NCBI GenBank assembly: GCA_043228905.1
Contig: JBHGNT010000004.1
Coordinates: 13,454,001 to 13,518,000, forward strand
Direction: 5' to 3'
From: Azolla caroliniana
Taxonomy: Eukaryota > Polypodiophyta
DNA length: 64,000 nt
The position numbers and the translations under genes were made by a program. Positions within the stretch are counted from its first letter, which is position 1. Each line of letters starts with the position of its first letter. Under the pieces are notes generated by a model. It did no database searches. It was not told the DNA's origin and saw only the letters and a program-made list of their open reading frames with translations. Below are positions 29,573-40,131 of the stretch, piece after piece.

Positions 29573-31198
29573 TCAACAACCGAATGAGAAGCTCTCAACA
29601 TGATTTATAGTGTAAATAAGTTTTGATACTATCTTCTCAGACGGAAATTTACCTTTCATGTCGATCATTCTGCTTTATTGTACCTAGTGTCAAAGCAATC
29701 TTTAACCAGGAAATTAGCAAGATGGATGCTTCTCTTATAGGAGTTCAAGTTCAACATTATTCATCGTTGTGGAGTGCAACATGCAATAATCGACAATTTA
29801 AGTCTATTAGAGTCCGGAGAACCGGGTGAAGGCGTTCGTGACGATTTTTCGGATGCCCAACCATTCCGAGTCAACGCTATTAATTTGATAGAAGTAGATG
29901 AAGAGTCGGCAAATTTATGGATCACAAAGATGACTCCATTTCTAACTACGAACTTACCACCCGAGGGCATGTCACCAGATGAAAAAAATAGATTGGTTAT
30001 TCAAAGTCAGAATTTCTACATTTTGAAGGAAACATTCTAACATAACGGAGTAGATGGAATTTGGCAGTGAGGGGACTGACAATTTGAAAAAGAAACCATT
30101 GTACGCGAAGCCCGCTATGGAATTGCCGATAGACGTTATGCAGGAGAAACAACTACTTGGAAGGTATGGAATAGTGGTTTATGGTGGCCTACGACGATGA
30201 AACACACGGTAAATTGATGTCCATAATGTGATTTATGTCAAAGGATCAATAAGCCCAATGAAAGAGACTAGATGCCTCATCAACCAGTCCTGCCACTCGA
30301 ATCATTTCAAAAATGGGGTATAGACTTTGTCGGGCCATTTAAGCCGGCAACAACAGAAACTGGTAATCAGTATGTTATAGTAGCTACCTAGTATTGTACC
30401 AAGTGGGTTGAAGCAAAGTTGCTCCGAGATAATACGACAACATCAATGGCCAAATTTCTATATGAATATATTTGGTGCAGATTTAGTTGTCCAATAGAAC
30501 TAGTAAGCGATCAGGGTACTCATTTCATTAATAAAGTAATTTATGAATTATAAAATTATTATGCTATAGTGCACAAGAAGAGTACACCTTACTATCCACA
30601 TGCGAATGGATTGGTAGAATCAACTAATAAGACGTTGCAGATGATTCTTTTAATGAGAATCGGACTGACTGGGATAAAAAATTACATAGTGCACTATGGG
30701 CATATCGAACAACCTACAAGACCATGATCCAATCCACTCCATTTTGATTAGGTTTTGGACTCGAAGTAGTAATGCCCATTGAATTTCAGATTCCGACTTT
30801 GAGAGTACAAGTGGCAGAATGAATGGATGAAGAGTAGTTGGAAAGAATTTGGAAAGAGCAACTTCTTGCATTAGAAGAAAGTCGGTTATAGTTGATGTGG
30901 CATTTAGAACATAAAAAAATGGAAACAAAAGTTTTTGTTGATCGACACCGATAGGGAAATGAGAAGCTTTTCGATATCGGCAAATTAGTGTTAGTATTCC
31001 AAACTAAAATGGGCTCTATGGCGGGGAAATTACAGTTTAGATAGACCTGCCCCTACTAGATCGTGAACAATAGCAAGGGCATTGATCAAATATGTACATT
31101 AGCAGGAGAAGTAATGCCGAAGTGGGTAAATAGTTTTCGACTGAAACCGTATCAGGGGCCGACACCAATTAATCCATTTTTACCAGAGGAACTATAGA
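29573..31198 (+). pseudogene. Gypsy-1 RNase H end and integrase, heavily decayed
   Basis: RNase H remnants (29590-29780) are followed by a linker (29774-30040 open, 88 codons) and integrase traces: CQRINKPNERD, GIDFVGPFKPATTETGNQYVIVAT (first D), ELVSDQGTHFINKV (second D), TPYYPHANGLVESTNKTLQ (E), then the LWAYRTTYKT-like region near 30690. The end PEEL with a stop is at about 31195. Many nonsense codons. Confidence 0.78.
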
Positions 31199-31517
31199 AT
31201 ACTATAGGCAGTTGGCCGACTAGCTCTATAATGGTCGACAACCATAATCAATTCAGGGTTATAATTGAAATATTTAATATATATATATACAAGAAAAGAA
31301 AAATAATATAATACAAGAAAAGCAAAAAACTATAATACAAGAAAAGAAAAATAGTATAATACAAGAAAATCAGATCTTGGCATGAGTATTTCTTGGCACT
31401 ATCATTTCCAAATTATTTATAAAGGGCATGATGATTGATGGAAATCATTTTGAGGAGTGACTCTTAAAGGATGACATTAATAGAAGATTCTATTTTCACA
31501 CCGTTCCTTTTCAAATT
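31199..31517. repeat. AT-rich spacer with short A-rich tandem repeat
   Basis: No gene. A roughly 29-bp unit (ATAATACAAGAAAAGAAAAA) repeats about three to four times at 31290-31372. It may be the 3' untranslated remnant of Gypsy-1. Confidence 0.6.
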
Positions 31518-32400
31518 ATGGCCCACTTTTATACAAAAACTTGTTTAGCCCGTTTTCCTGACACAGAAAACCACAGAGAAGCAGGATTTCACAGGAAAGC
31601 ACAGAAGAGCCGAACGAACAATAGAGAAGCACATGCGAGCGAAATAAGCAACAGGCCCACACGCAAACGACTTCTGCTCTCACATTCCTACAACCAAGAC
31701 ATCGTAGTAGTAGACGACAAAGAAAAAAATGACGGAATGCCGATCAACATTTCTGAACATCTAAGAAATTGGTTGAAGAGTAATGGGTTGGATGGTTATC
31801 TTTGGATAGAAAATGCCGAACTTCATCCACAGGCGAGCGAGGTAATTAAACAAATCAACATCGATAAAATCACAAACAAACAAGCATTCCGAATCTTAAA
31901 CCTAAAGAATGAAGGCTACAATGAGATGGATGCAGTAGAAACAAAGGTTCTTGAATCATATTTCAGTGAGTATTCCCCTTCGGTGAAAGCATACTGAACG
32001 CAAGGGGGTAGAGACCTGTTCTTTCATGATGTTGCAATTGTTTTATTAGAAGTGTCTTGTGTAAGTCCGCGATCATACTACATGCCCAAGCAGAGGGCTG
32101 GATTCATTATTGCAACATATGAAGGACAAACAATAGACAGGGGGTTACATTAATGGAGTAGCCTATCATGAGCAGTTACATGGTGTTAAGAGAGGAAAAC
32201 CCATGAAGATGATTTTTTGCACAGTGGCTAACCATATTATGCCCAAGGCTAGTGGCCACGCAAGGACATCAAACCCTGGAAAGGGAACAAGGGCAGTCAT
32301 CACAAGCATTTCTGCAACAATCGGCACGAAGGAAAATACTAACATAAACACAAGAAAAGTGGCATGAAAATTAGGAAACAACAAAACGACCACAAGAAGA
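31518..32400 (+). pseudogene. Unrecognised coding remnant (159-codon ORF plus continuation)
   Basis: The ORF at 31518-31997 encodes 159 residues: a basic N-terminus, then IVVVDDKEKNDGMPINISEHLRNWLKSNGLDGYLWIENAELH and a helical NKQAFRILNLKNEGYNEMDAVETK part. After a TGA the same frame continues to about 32152 (MPKQRAGFIIATYEGQT). A shifted frame then continues with GVAYHEQLHGVKRGKPMK... to about 32370, which looks like real protein. I do not recognise the family. Its place after Gypsy-1 integrase suggests an extra 3' ORF of that element, but a captured or separate element is possible. Confidence 0.5.
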
Positions 32401-32649
32401 AGCAAGGACCAAGCCCCAACATACTAGTGATGAAGAACAACTTCGTAATACACACCAAGAATCTAGTAGGTCACAAGCAGAAACTCAGGCAACCTCACCG
32501 CGACATCCTAAAGAGAAGAGTCGATTAGCTTCACAACAAGTTGACACCAAACAACAAGACCAAGAAGTGAGTTGGTCGACAAAAAGGAGCAAATTCAAAA
32601 AGAAGCAACCATCCGACCAATAACAATAGAAGGAAGGAACAACAATGAC
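32401..32649. other. Non-coding spacer
   Basis: Purine-rich sequence with repeated CAACAAGACCAAGAAG-type words, perhaps the degraded tail of the preceding coding remnant. No gene seen. Confidence 0.4.
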
Positions 32650-32873
32650 TGTCAAACTAGTCGAATGCATTTCACGAGGCATAATGCGTTTCACTCTACA
32701 TTCTAGGATAACCTAGAATATTCTAGAGTGTTCTCTATTACTTATAAATAGGGATCTACCACTCATCCCAAACCTAAATTGGTTCAATGCCATTTTGTAG
32801 CCTACTCTTTGTAATCCATTTTACTCTTCAATATAGTAATTCTCTTTCAATTATCTCTCTCTCTCTCTTGACA
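32650..32873 (+). repeat. Small LTR-like unit with heat-shock-like elements and TATA box
   Basis: 224 bp from TGTCAAAC to CTTGACA (6-bp inverted ends TGTCAA/TTGACA). It contains CTAGAATATTCTAGAGTGTTC just upstream of a TATAAATAGGG box (32743-32753) and a (CT)n tract near its end. Most of the promoter part recurs at 35752-35845. No coding partner is attached, so it may be a solo LTR or a fragment. Confidence 0.55.
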
Positions 32874-32889
32874 TTGTCGAATTGAATCT

Positions 32890-33770
32890 TGTCCTTCACT
32901 CAGGCTGCCTCCATTATCTTTCACGCATTTTCTAGATCTTCGGGCCTTCTTTCGAACTACCTTATCCACACCACCAATAATCCTTCTCAGCTCATCTTGT
33001 TCTCCCATGGTATCGCTACCCTTGAGGCGATCGTCCTTTCGATGGGCATTACCTGCTTTTGTCCATACATGAGCTCTATTGGCATATAGCTTGTCACAGA
33101 ACTTTGTGTAGTTTTGTCAGCCCACAAAGCATAGGGCAATACTCGTGGCCAGTTCCCTACTCGGCCGTCGCATGCTCGTATGATGGCTTTGACTATCTTG
33201 TCGAACTAAATCTTGTTCTTCATTCGGACTGCCTCCATTATCTTTCACACATTTTCTAAATCTTCGGGCCTTCTTTCGAGCTACATTATCCGCGCCACCA
33301 ATAATTCTTCTTGACTCATCTCGTTCTCCCATGGTATCGCTACCCATGAGGCGATCATTCTTTCGATAGGCATTACCCCACTCTATCCATACATGAGCTC
33401 TATTCGCATATAGCTTGTCCTAGAACTGTGCGTAGTTTTGTCGGCCCACAAGGCATAGGGCAATAGGGGTGGCCAATTCCCAACTCTACCGTTGCATTCC
33501 CGTACGATGGCTTTGACTATTGGCCCATGCCCTCACTTGATCTTCCCATTCGCTTCCAGATTGTAGGCAATCATGACACAAAGCTTCATGCCTAGTCGCT
33601 CGAAGAGCCCCATTGCTTCGTGTGCATCCAGCTCCCTTTGGTCGGCCACTATCTTTCCCACACATCCATATCAGGATATGACCTCTTCGAGTAGAAATTT
33701 GCAGACGACTGACATCGTCCTATTTGCCAAGGCCCGTTCTTCCACTTGATTTGTTAGGTCTTTGTTGGCC
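32890..33770 (-). pseudogene. Antisense Gypsy integrase fragments, tandemly repeated
   Basis: Two overlapping copies (about 32900-33230 and 33230-33760) of a segment that on the minus strand matches the integrase region of the Gypsy-2/Gypsy-3 family (LWADKTTxxxTSYMPIELMYG-like sequence, MSREELLV-like). Both are too mutated to read through. A third copy with the same junctions is at 36425-36915. Confidence 0.65.
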
Positions 33771-33773
33771 GTC

Positions 33774-34225
33774 GGCTCATGAAGTCGCGGCCATACTATG
33801 TTTTGGCATATCATACGAGCTGGTGGATTGGTTAGCTAAGTGCATATAGTTTGCTTTGGATCAATTGGTGTAGGAACGCGAGGACTGGGAGATGATCCAA
33901 CGTGCAATGCTCGGTGCACTAGAGCTGGAGGAGGAATGAGAGCTACAACGAATCAATGAACAACGAGATGTCAGGAATAAAGGTATATCAGACATACCAC
34001 CATAGGCTCATGAAATTGCGGCCATCCTATGTTTTGGCATATCATACGAGTTGGTGGATTGGTTAGCTAAGCGCATATAGTTTTCTTTGGATCAATTGGC
34101 ACAGGAACACAAGGATTGGGAGATGATCCAACACGCAATGCTCGGTGCACTAGAGCTGGATGAGGAATGAGAGCTACAACAAATCAGTCAACAACTATAT
34201 GTCACGAATAAAGGTATGGCAATTC
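33774..34225. repeat. Two tandem copies of a 231-bp segment
   Basis: 33774-34004 and 34005-34225 share GGCTCATGAAxTxGCGGCCAT, TATGTTTTGGCATATCATAC and AGATGATCCAACxxGCAATG. In one frame they read ELVDWLAKRI..LDQLAQEHKDWEMIQHAMLGALEL, which may be a gag piece. Broken by stops. Confidence 0.75.
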
Positions 34226-34909
34226 AAATGCCTCCTTAAATACAGGTTTGGTCGAAGCTCATTAGGAATTGGCTAAAACAACTCGGGAAGCAAAGGAGAT
34301 AGTTTAGGTTTGCAAGTGTTGTCGAGGAAATCCTCGTGTGTTCGTGAATGAAGCGGGACCGCCGGGGTCTTGGACCGGAAGGACTCGATGTTTTACTAGC
34401 GTAAATGAGAAAGTATTGAAAATAGATAACTAGCTAGATTGACAGATATTCCAATTTTGAGATTGAACCCTTAACTTCAATTTTGAAAGATAAGATACAT
34501 CACCAATAGGATAACTAGATTTTTTATTATTAATTTCTTGATTCAATATATAGTTTCCTTTTTTTCTTTTCTTTTTCTTTTCTTTTTCTTCCTTTCTTTT
34601 TTAGATGCCCCCATGCATATGATGCATGTGAGGGTACAAGACATGCATACAATGCATGAAATGCATGCGATGCGTGATTGCCGTTTGGCGCTCATGCATT
34701 ACATGTGATGCATGATAACCATGTCACTCCTTTTGAAGCTCTCATGTATGAGAATTTACATGTGAAAAATACAATGATGAAAGTATAACTTAGCATAGTG
34801 GTAAGTCAATTGTCTCCTATTTCGGAGGTGCAAGGTTCAAAACATTACTTGTACCCTTCGGTATGTACAAAATGCCACTAGGCCCTAGGCTTATTTTCAA
34901 GTGTTTGTG
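34226..34909. other. Spacer with low-complexity and tRNA-like sequence
   Basis: No gene. Contains a pyrimidine run (34555-34603), many ATGCAT words (34605-34715) and, at 34785-34850, a tRNA-like segment. That segment has A-box-like TAGCATAGTGG, a CTCC...GGAG anticodon-arm-like hairpin and B-box-like GGTTCAAAACA. It resembles the LTR of Gypsy-3 near 57180-57240, so it is probably an old LTR of that family. Confidence 0.5.
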
Positions 34910-35580
34910 TAATGTGCACACATCACACATACACAGGTTTAACCTTACATCTAGCCTTTCTTTTCCCGATTCTCATTTCATTCAATTTACAACATGCTAA
35001 CGTACGTGTGTAAGGTGCGGTGCGGATTGCACCTTCTCGATTTTGTCCATTCCACGTGATTTTCACACCGTTGTGGAAAATCTTCACGACATCCACCCCC
35101 ACCAAACCGCACGTCCTCTGGTACGTGCCAAGAAGAGAGTGTGAGATTTTGGCTACGGTGATCAATCAAATTCCTCCACGTCCTCGTTGACCTTGCTCAT
35201 GTTTGCGGGTTCCGCCCTACTATCTTCATCGTTGAGGTGATCGAGGTCAGGACCCTTGCCTTGTCTTTTCTTGAACATCTTAACTCTTTTCCCCGCGATG
35301 GGTATGGCCAACCTTGATCCGTCTAGCTCTGGGAGGTGGTAGGTGGCGTTGTTGTTGGCACTCATCACCACATATAGTCTGAACCACCTTCTAGGTAACT
35401 TTCTTGTTGGTTGTCAAGGTTGCGGTAGTAGACCAATACCCATTCTCCTTCTTCGAAGATCTTGGGACGTAGTCGATGTGTCTTGTCTATCAAGATAACA
35501 CTCACATCATGCATCGAAAGGATCATGACACTCACATTATGACTCGAAAGGATTTGAACCCATGACCTTGTTGTACACAT
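34910..35580 (-). pseudogene. Antisense Gypsy integrase C-terminus with LTR end
   Basis: On the minus strand, 35560-35365 holds THRLRPKIFEEGEWVLVYYRNLDNQQ and 35371-35162 holds NATYHLPELDGSRLAIPIAGKRVKMFKKR. These are the same C-terminal block as Gypsy-2 (48000-48180) and Gypsy-3. An LTR-like boundary with CACGACA and a CGCACGTCCTCTGGTACGTG segment follows at about 35080-35130, also seen beside the Gypsy-3 3' LTR (57350-57385). A dead relative of Gypsy-3. Confidence 0.75.
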
Positions 35581-35640
35581 CTCAAATTCTTAACCATTGT
35601 ATTAGTATTCTTATATGTATAGTTTTTAGAATATGAAATC

Positions 35641-35845
35641 TAATATCATAAGAATATTCTATATTACTCTACATTCTAGAATGACCTAGAATATTCTAGA
35701 GTGTTCTATACCACTAGAACCTTCTAGAATACTCTAGAGATCTTCTAGATTACTCTACATTTTAGGATAACCTAGAATATTCTAGAGTGTTCTCTATTAC
35801 TTATAAATAGGGATCTACCACTCATCCCAAACCTAAGTTGGTTCA
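35641..35845 (+). promoter_or_regulatory. Expanded heat-shock-like element array with TATA box
   Basis: Repeated TTCTAGAA, CTAGAATATTCTAGAG and TTCTAGAATACTCTAGAG words (alternating nGAAn/nTTCn units) at 35673-35790 lie upstream of TATAAATAGGG at 35802-35812. It is a second, longer version of the promoter at 32690-32760. Confidence 0.55.
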
Positions 35846-36424
35846 AACTGTCAAGAGAGAGAGATTTTTGGCACTCACGTGTTGTAGGTCTCCAAGTAGC
35901 TGTAGGAGTCATTGATGGATGTCCCATAGCATCAGGAGATATAGTCGAGGAGTCCGAGCCAATTAGGATAGTTCTTGGCGATTTGGCAAGCATAATCTCT
36001 TTCAACATTATTTGTAGTCCGGAACACCCAATAGTTCTAGGTCTCCCTTGGTTTGAACTCCATAACCCAAAGATTGATTGGATGAAAAGAACAATTGAGG
36101 AGACCCAGGAAAAAAGCACAAATGCTGCATCCCTCTCTCCTACATGTGATAATAGATCCCCAAAGTTATCAACCATCTCTTTACGACAATTGTGGGAGGA
36201 AGGGGGGAACGAGGCCATGTTCGTCTTCACAATAGTAGCAACTCCATCATCCACTTCACGTGAAGCGGACATTAAACTACCAGAGAAATACAAGGAGTTT
36301 TCAGATGTCTTTGATAAGGTGAAGGCCGATACATTGCTGGAGCATCGGCCATACAACTGCCCTATTGACTTACAACCAGGGAAAGAACCTCCATGGGGCC
36401 CAATTTATAATCTCTCCCCTGTAG
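35846..36424 (+). pseudogene. Gypsy protease-to-RT fragment
   Basis: The open part at 35983-36462 encodes SFNIICSPEHPIVLGLPWFELHNPKIDW (end of a retropepsin-like domain), a linker, then LPEKYKEFSDVFDKVKADTLLEHRPYNCPIDLQPGKEPPWGPIYNLSPVE (the segment just before RT). The homology stops abruptly at about 36424, where antisense integrase begins. Chimeric junction. Confidence 0.78.
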
Positions 36425-36915
36425 AGCCTTCTTTCGAGCTACCTTATCCGCGCCACCAATAATTCTTCTCGGCTCATCTCGTTCTCCCATGGTATCGCTA
36501 CCCATGAGGCGATCATTCTTTCGATAGGCATTACCCCACTCTATCCATACATGAGCTCTATTCGCATATAGCTTGTCCTAGAACTGTGCGTAGTTTTGTC
36601 GGCCCAAAAGGCATAGGGCAATAGGGGTGGCCAGTTCCCGACTCTACCATTGCATGCCCGTACGATGGCTTTGACTATTGGCCCATGCCCTCACTTGATC
36701 TTCCCATTCGCTTCCGGATTGTAGGCAATCATGACACAAAGCTTCATGCCTAGTCGCTCGAAGAGCCCCATTGCTTCGTGTGCATCCAGCTCCCTTTGGT
36801 CGGCCACTATCTTTCCTACACATCCATATCAGGATACGACCTCTTCGAGTAGAAATTTGCAAACGACTAACATCATCCTATTTGCCAAGGCATGTCCTTC
36901 CACTTGATTTGTTAG
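36425..36915 (-). pseudogene. Third antisense Gypsy integrase fragment
   Basis: Nearly the same sequence as 33265-33760, including TTATCCGCGCCACCAATAAT and CCATACATGAGCTCTATTCG. Part of a local rearrangement with 32890-33770. Confidence 0.7.
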
Positions 36916-36946
36916 GTCTATGTTGGCCATTGGCGGCCAATGTATG

Positions 36947-38418
36947 TGATAGGGAAATGGACGAGCTGGTTTCCGGATATGATAATAATAATATTAATAG
37001 TTAAGAATTATTATAGGAACAGACGAATACAAGATAGGTATGCCGATCCGGATCAAGACCGGTGTCGTGTGGTTTTCACACACGATATGAAAACTAGTAA
37101 AATAAGTATTTAAGATTAGCTTAATGGATTGATATGAGAAGATGGATATCTTCAAGAGCTTCATAACGCAGTTTTCTATGCATGAAACGGATAAATAAGT
37201 GTATCATGTTATGTGAGAGTGAAGTTTGAGAAGATTAGGAAAAACAAAACTGTGTGATATCCCACATAGATAGGACAACATTGGATCCCATATTATATAA
37301 GGAGAGAATGTTTATGTGTGAAGCACAGAATGTTCAAGGTGACTTGGGCTAAATTGTGTGGATGAATGGCACAAATGATTTTGGGTCATGGCGTACGACG
37401 CGGTTGGGACGCGCGCGTGTGTGCGAATGAGTTCGCGGAAGCGTACACGGCGCGGTCTGGACGCGCGTGTGTGCGGATGCGTACACGGTGCATGTGTGTT
37501 GACGTGCATGCGGATGTGTCCAGACGTGGTCGGGATGTGCGGACGTGCGCGGATGCCTACACTGCGCGGTCGGGACTCGCCTATGGTTTGGTTGTGACAG
37601 ATGTACAGATTACGCACGAGTTGAACTTTATGGATTATTGTGGATCATGTGGCCGAATTATACAAACGGTCGCATGCAACTAAAAGTAAAGGCGAAGCAA
37701 CTAAAAAAGGAGGTCATGCAACTAAAAATAAAGGCCAAGCAACTAAAAATGGAGGCCATGCAACGAAAAGTGGGGGAGGGAAAGGAACATGAAAGGAGGG
37801 ATCAACAAAGAAACCCATATAAATTTCCATTTTTTCCTACACTCTCTCCATTTATTTTTTTCTTTTCCTTCTCTCTCTTATCTTACGGAAGCCATAAGAC
37901 TCAAAAACCCTAAATTTTCTTTTCTATTAATCTTAGTAAACCTAAAACTTTTGAATCCCAATCTTGGGACATATTGTAATTTTTCTCTTTCTTTACTAAT
38001 AAAATTTATCAAACTTTCTTTACAAAAACGCACGAATTTGATATCCTCTGGTAGTAGGCCTCGGGGTCCTACCTCAAGTTCACTGTCCTTGTCGTATTTT
38101 CGCGACACCGGTTCGTAGTCGGTGGCTGGTTAGGCACCGTTTTGTAGCACAGAACCGGATGCCTATAAAAGGATCCGGGGGTCGATGTATTAAGAGGACA
38201 AAATATTAATATAATAGACTTCTGTTATTGTTATCCTAATCATCTTTATGTTTCTATTACATTCTGCACTCAATGTATGGATCTTACGCGTGTAATCTAT
38301 GTGTGTTGTGAATCCGGATACCGAACCGAAAGATAACCGATCATAGTTGTTAGTGTTGAATCCCTTACCATAACCACCCTTTGGTGAATTGATCTGAAAG
38401 TACACCTTGTGTTAGTGG
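36947..38418 (+). repeat. Candidate long LTR or leader of a truncated LTR element
   Basis: No credible gene. TGTGATAGGG begins where the integrase fragment ends. A TATATAAGGAG box is near 37296, GC-rich repeats (CGCGGTCxGGACGCGCGTG) lie at 37395-37600, a roughly 42-bp repeat (CATGCAACTAAAAxTAAAGG) at 37672-37770, and a second TATA-like CCTATAAAAGG near 38162. TTTGGTGAATTGATCTGAAAG at about 38384-38404 resembles the primer-site region of Gypsy-2. There is no second copy in the window. Confidence 0.4.
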
Positions 38419-38903
38419 TGTTGAACGAGCAAGCTCAACTGGATCCGGATTGGCTAGATAAGCCTGAGGCGGATCAGTATTCAAAACGAAGAACCAGATG
38501 ATATCCGGATCGGTATCCAGATGATATCCAGAACAAGGAACCGGATCAGAGAGATGGATCGGGGAGCCGGATTCAAATGTGAACCAAAAGGCTAGTAGTA
38601 GCCTATACACGTCTAGACTACTAGGTAGTTAGAGTCCTCGTAGTTAGTGTCAATCACTCGTATCAGCATTGAAGTACATAATACTTCTATCAGTCCTTTA
38701 TGAACTTGTATAAAAATGCTCTCTAAGCACATTCTATGTATAGAGTGATATACAGAGTGTTATTACTTTTTGAATAGAGTTTATGTTTTGATATCTCTGG
38801 GTCTCTCCCACGCATATTCTCTGTGTTAAGCTTCCATTGAACCTTTCTCTCTATTGTTGCTATCCGGTAGAGCCGGTTTGTAATATGCTTCCGCATGTTC
38901 ACA
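38419..38903 (+). repeat. Copia-6 5' LTR
   Basis: Starts TGTTGAACGAGCAAGCTCAAC and ends GTTCACA. It has GTATAAAAATGC (TATA) near 38710 and is similar to the Copia-1 LTR (CATTGAAGTAC, TTTTTGAATAGAGTT). The primer site TGGTATCAGAC at 38910-38920 follows after six bases. Confidence 0.85.
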
Positions 38904-39002
38904 TTAACATGGTATCAGACTGCAAGGGTTGAGAACCTCTACAACCGACTGACGATTTCGAAGATAAACCCAAATACCCGGTAAGGAGAGATAGAGAAAG
39001 AT

Positions 39003-39594
39003 ATGGACAGAGGTATGGCGAGTTCACTTCCCACACAGAAGCTCGACCGGAGCAACTATGCGTCTTGGTCATATAAAATGCACCAGCACCTGCTGGGGCA
39101 TGGATATTGGAGCTACGTGGAAGGAACCAACGAGGTAGCACTGAAGCCGGTACACAAGGACTTCCTGACATGGGAGCAAGGAGCGAGCCGAGTATTGTAC
39201 TCCCTCGCCTCCTGTGTGCGCGATTAGATGCTCGTCTACATCAAGGATGCAAAGACGCCAAACGAGGCTTGGGGAAATCTATGGAAGATTTTCGCCGCAA
39301 GTATCACAACCCGTAAGTTGTAGCTCCGACAGGAGCTGAACAACATCCTGCAAAGAGATATGTCGGTTACGGACTACGCCACTAAGATAAAGGAGAATTG
39401 TGATGCGCTCGAGTCCATCAATGGGATGGTGGACGAATACGAGATGGTCCAGATTTGTCTCGGTGGTCTAGCACAACGGTAAGGGCCAATCCGGATGGCA
39501 ATTTGCACCCGGGAGAAACCACTGTCCTTCTTTGACTTACAATCAATGTTGATGGTCGAAGAAAACCACGCGAGTGGGTCGAGGACCACTGAAT
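39003..39594 (+). pseudogene. Copia-6 gag
   Basis: MASSLPTQKLDRSNYASWSYKM, HQHLLGHGYWSYVEGTNE, LTWEQGASRVLYSLASCVRD, stop at 39225, then LVYIKDAKTPNEAWGNLWKIFAA, stop, LRQELNNILQRDMSVTDYATKIKE and MVQICLGGLAQR. Same gag type as Copia-3 and Copia-4. Cut by Copia-7 at 39594. Confidence 0.85.
39590..39594. repeat. Left target-site duplication of Copia-7 (TGAAT)
   Basis: TGAAT here and at 51343-51347, an exact 5-bp match. Joining across it restores the Copia-6 gag frame. Confidence 0.93.
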
Positions 39595-40102
39595 TGTTGG
39601 GAAAATCGGTCTCTCCGGATGGGATCCGGTGATGAATAAAGAGGACCCGGTGAGAACCGGAAGAGAAAACAGATTTGTAAATATGTCTTGAATAAGCCCA
39701 TTGAGGCTATATTTGTAAATAGCCCTAAGTTCATATAACTATAAATATGACTTAGGGCAATCACTTTAGTAGTGTGTGATTGTGTTGTTGTCATATTGTT
39801 GTAACTGTTGTATAGAGAGAGAGAGAGATATATATATAGAGAGATATTGTGTTGTAACTGCCATTGTGCGAAGAAACAGAGCTCGAGTTCATTCCTTCTA
39901 GTCTTTGATTATAACCCTTCTCTTCATAGTGATAGTTCGGAGTCTATGGGCTCCCGTGGTTTTTCCCTATTAGGGTTTTCCACGTAAACATCTTGTGTCA
40001 TTTTTCTTGTGTACTCTCCACTTCCCATTTCTGTGTTTGATTCTTATAGAAATGATTTACTACTCGGTTGTGGCCAAGCGATATTCCGCGCATTTCTCAT
40101 CA
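39595..40102 (+). repeat. Copia-7 5' LTR
   Basis: Starts TGTTGGGAAAATCGG, ends TCTCATCA. The TATA-like CTATAAATATGAC is near 39740. A (GA)n/(TA)n tract is at 39814-39842. U5 contains TAGGGTTTTCCACGTAAACA, shared with Copia-5. Confidence 0.92.
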
Positions 40103-40131
40103 AACTGGTATCAGAGCGAACAACACAGGAA

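Larger units (their letters stand above)
19284..31198 (+). mobile_element. Gypsy-1: decayed Ty3/Gypsy element, split by Copia-5
   Basis: A putative 5' LTR, gag, protease and RT lie at 19284-23040. RT, RNase H and integrase continue at 28999-31198. The two halves join within one RT reading (MEIFSE, stop, ILAFMQVFLDDF) once Copia-5 and one target copy are removed. Many stops and frameshifts make it inactive. No matching 3' LTR is visible after integrase, so the 3' end seems truncated or rearranged. Confidence 0.85.
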
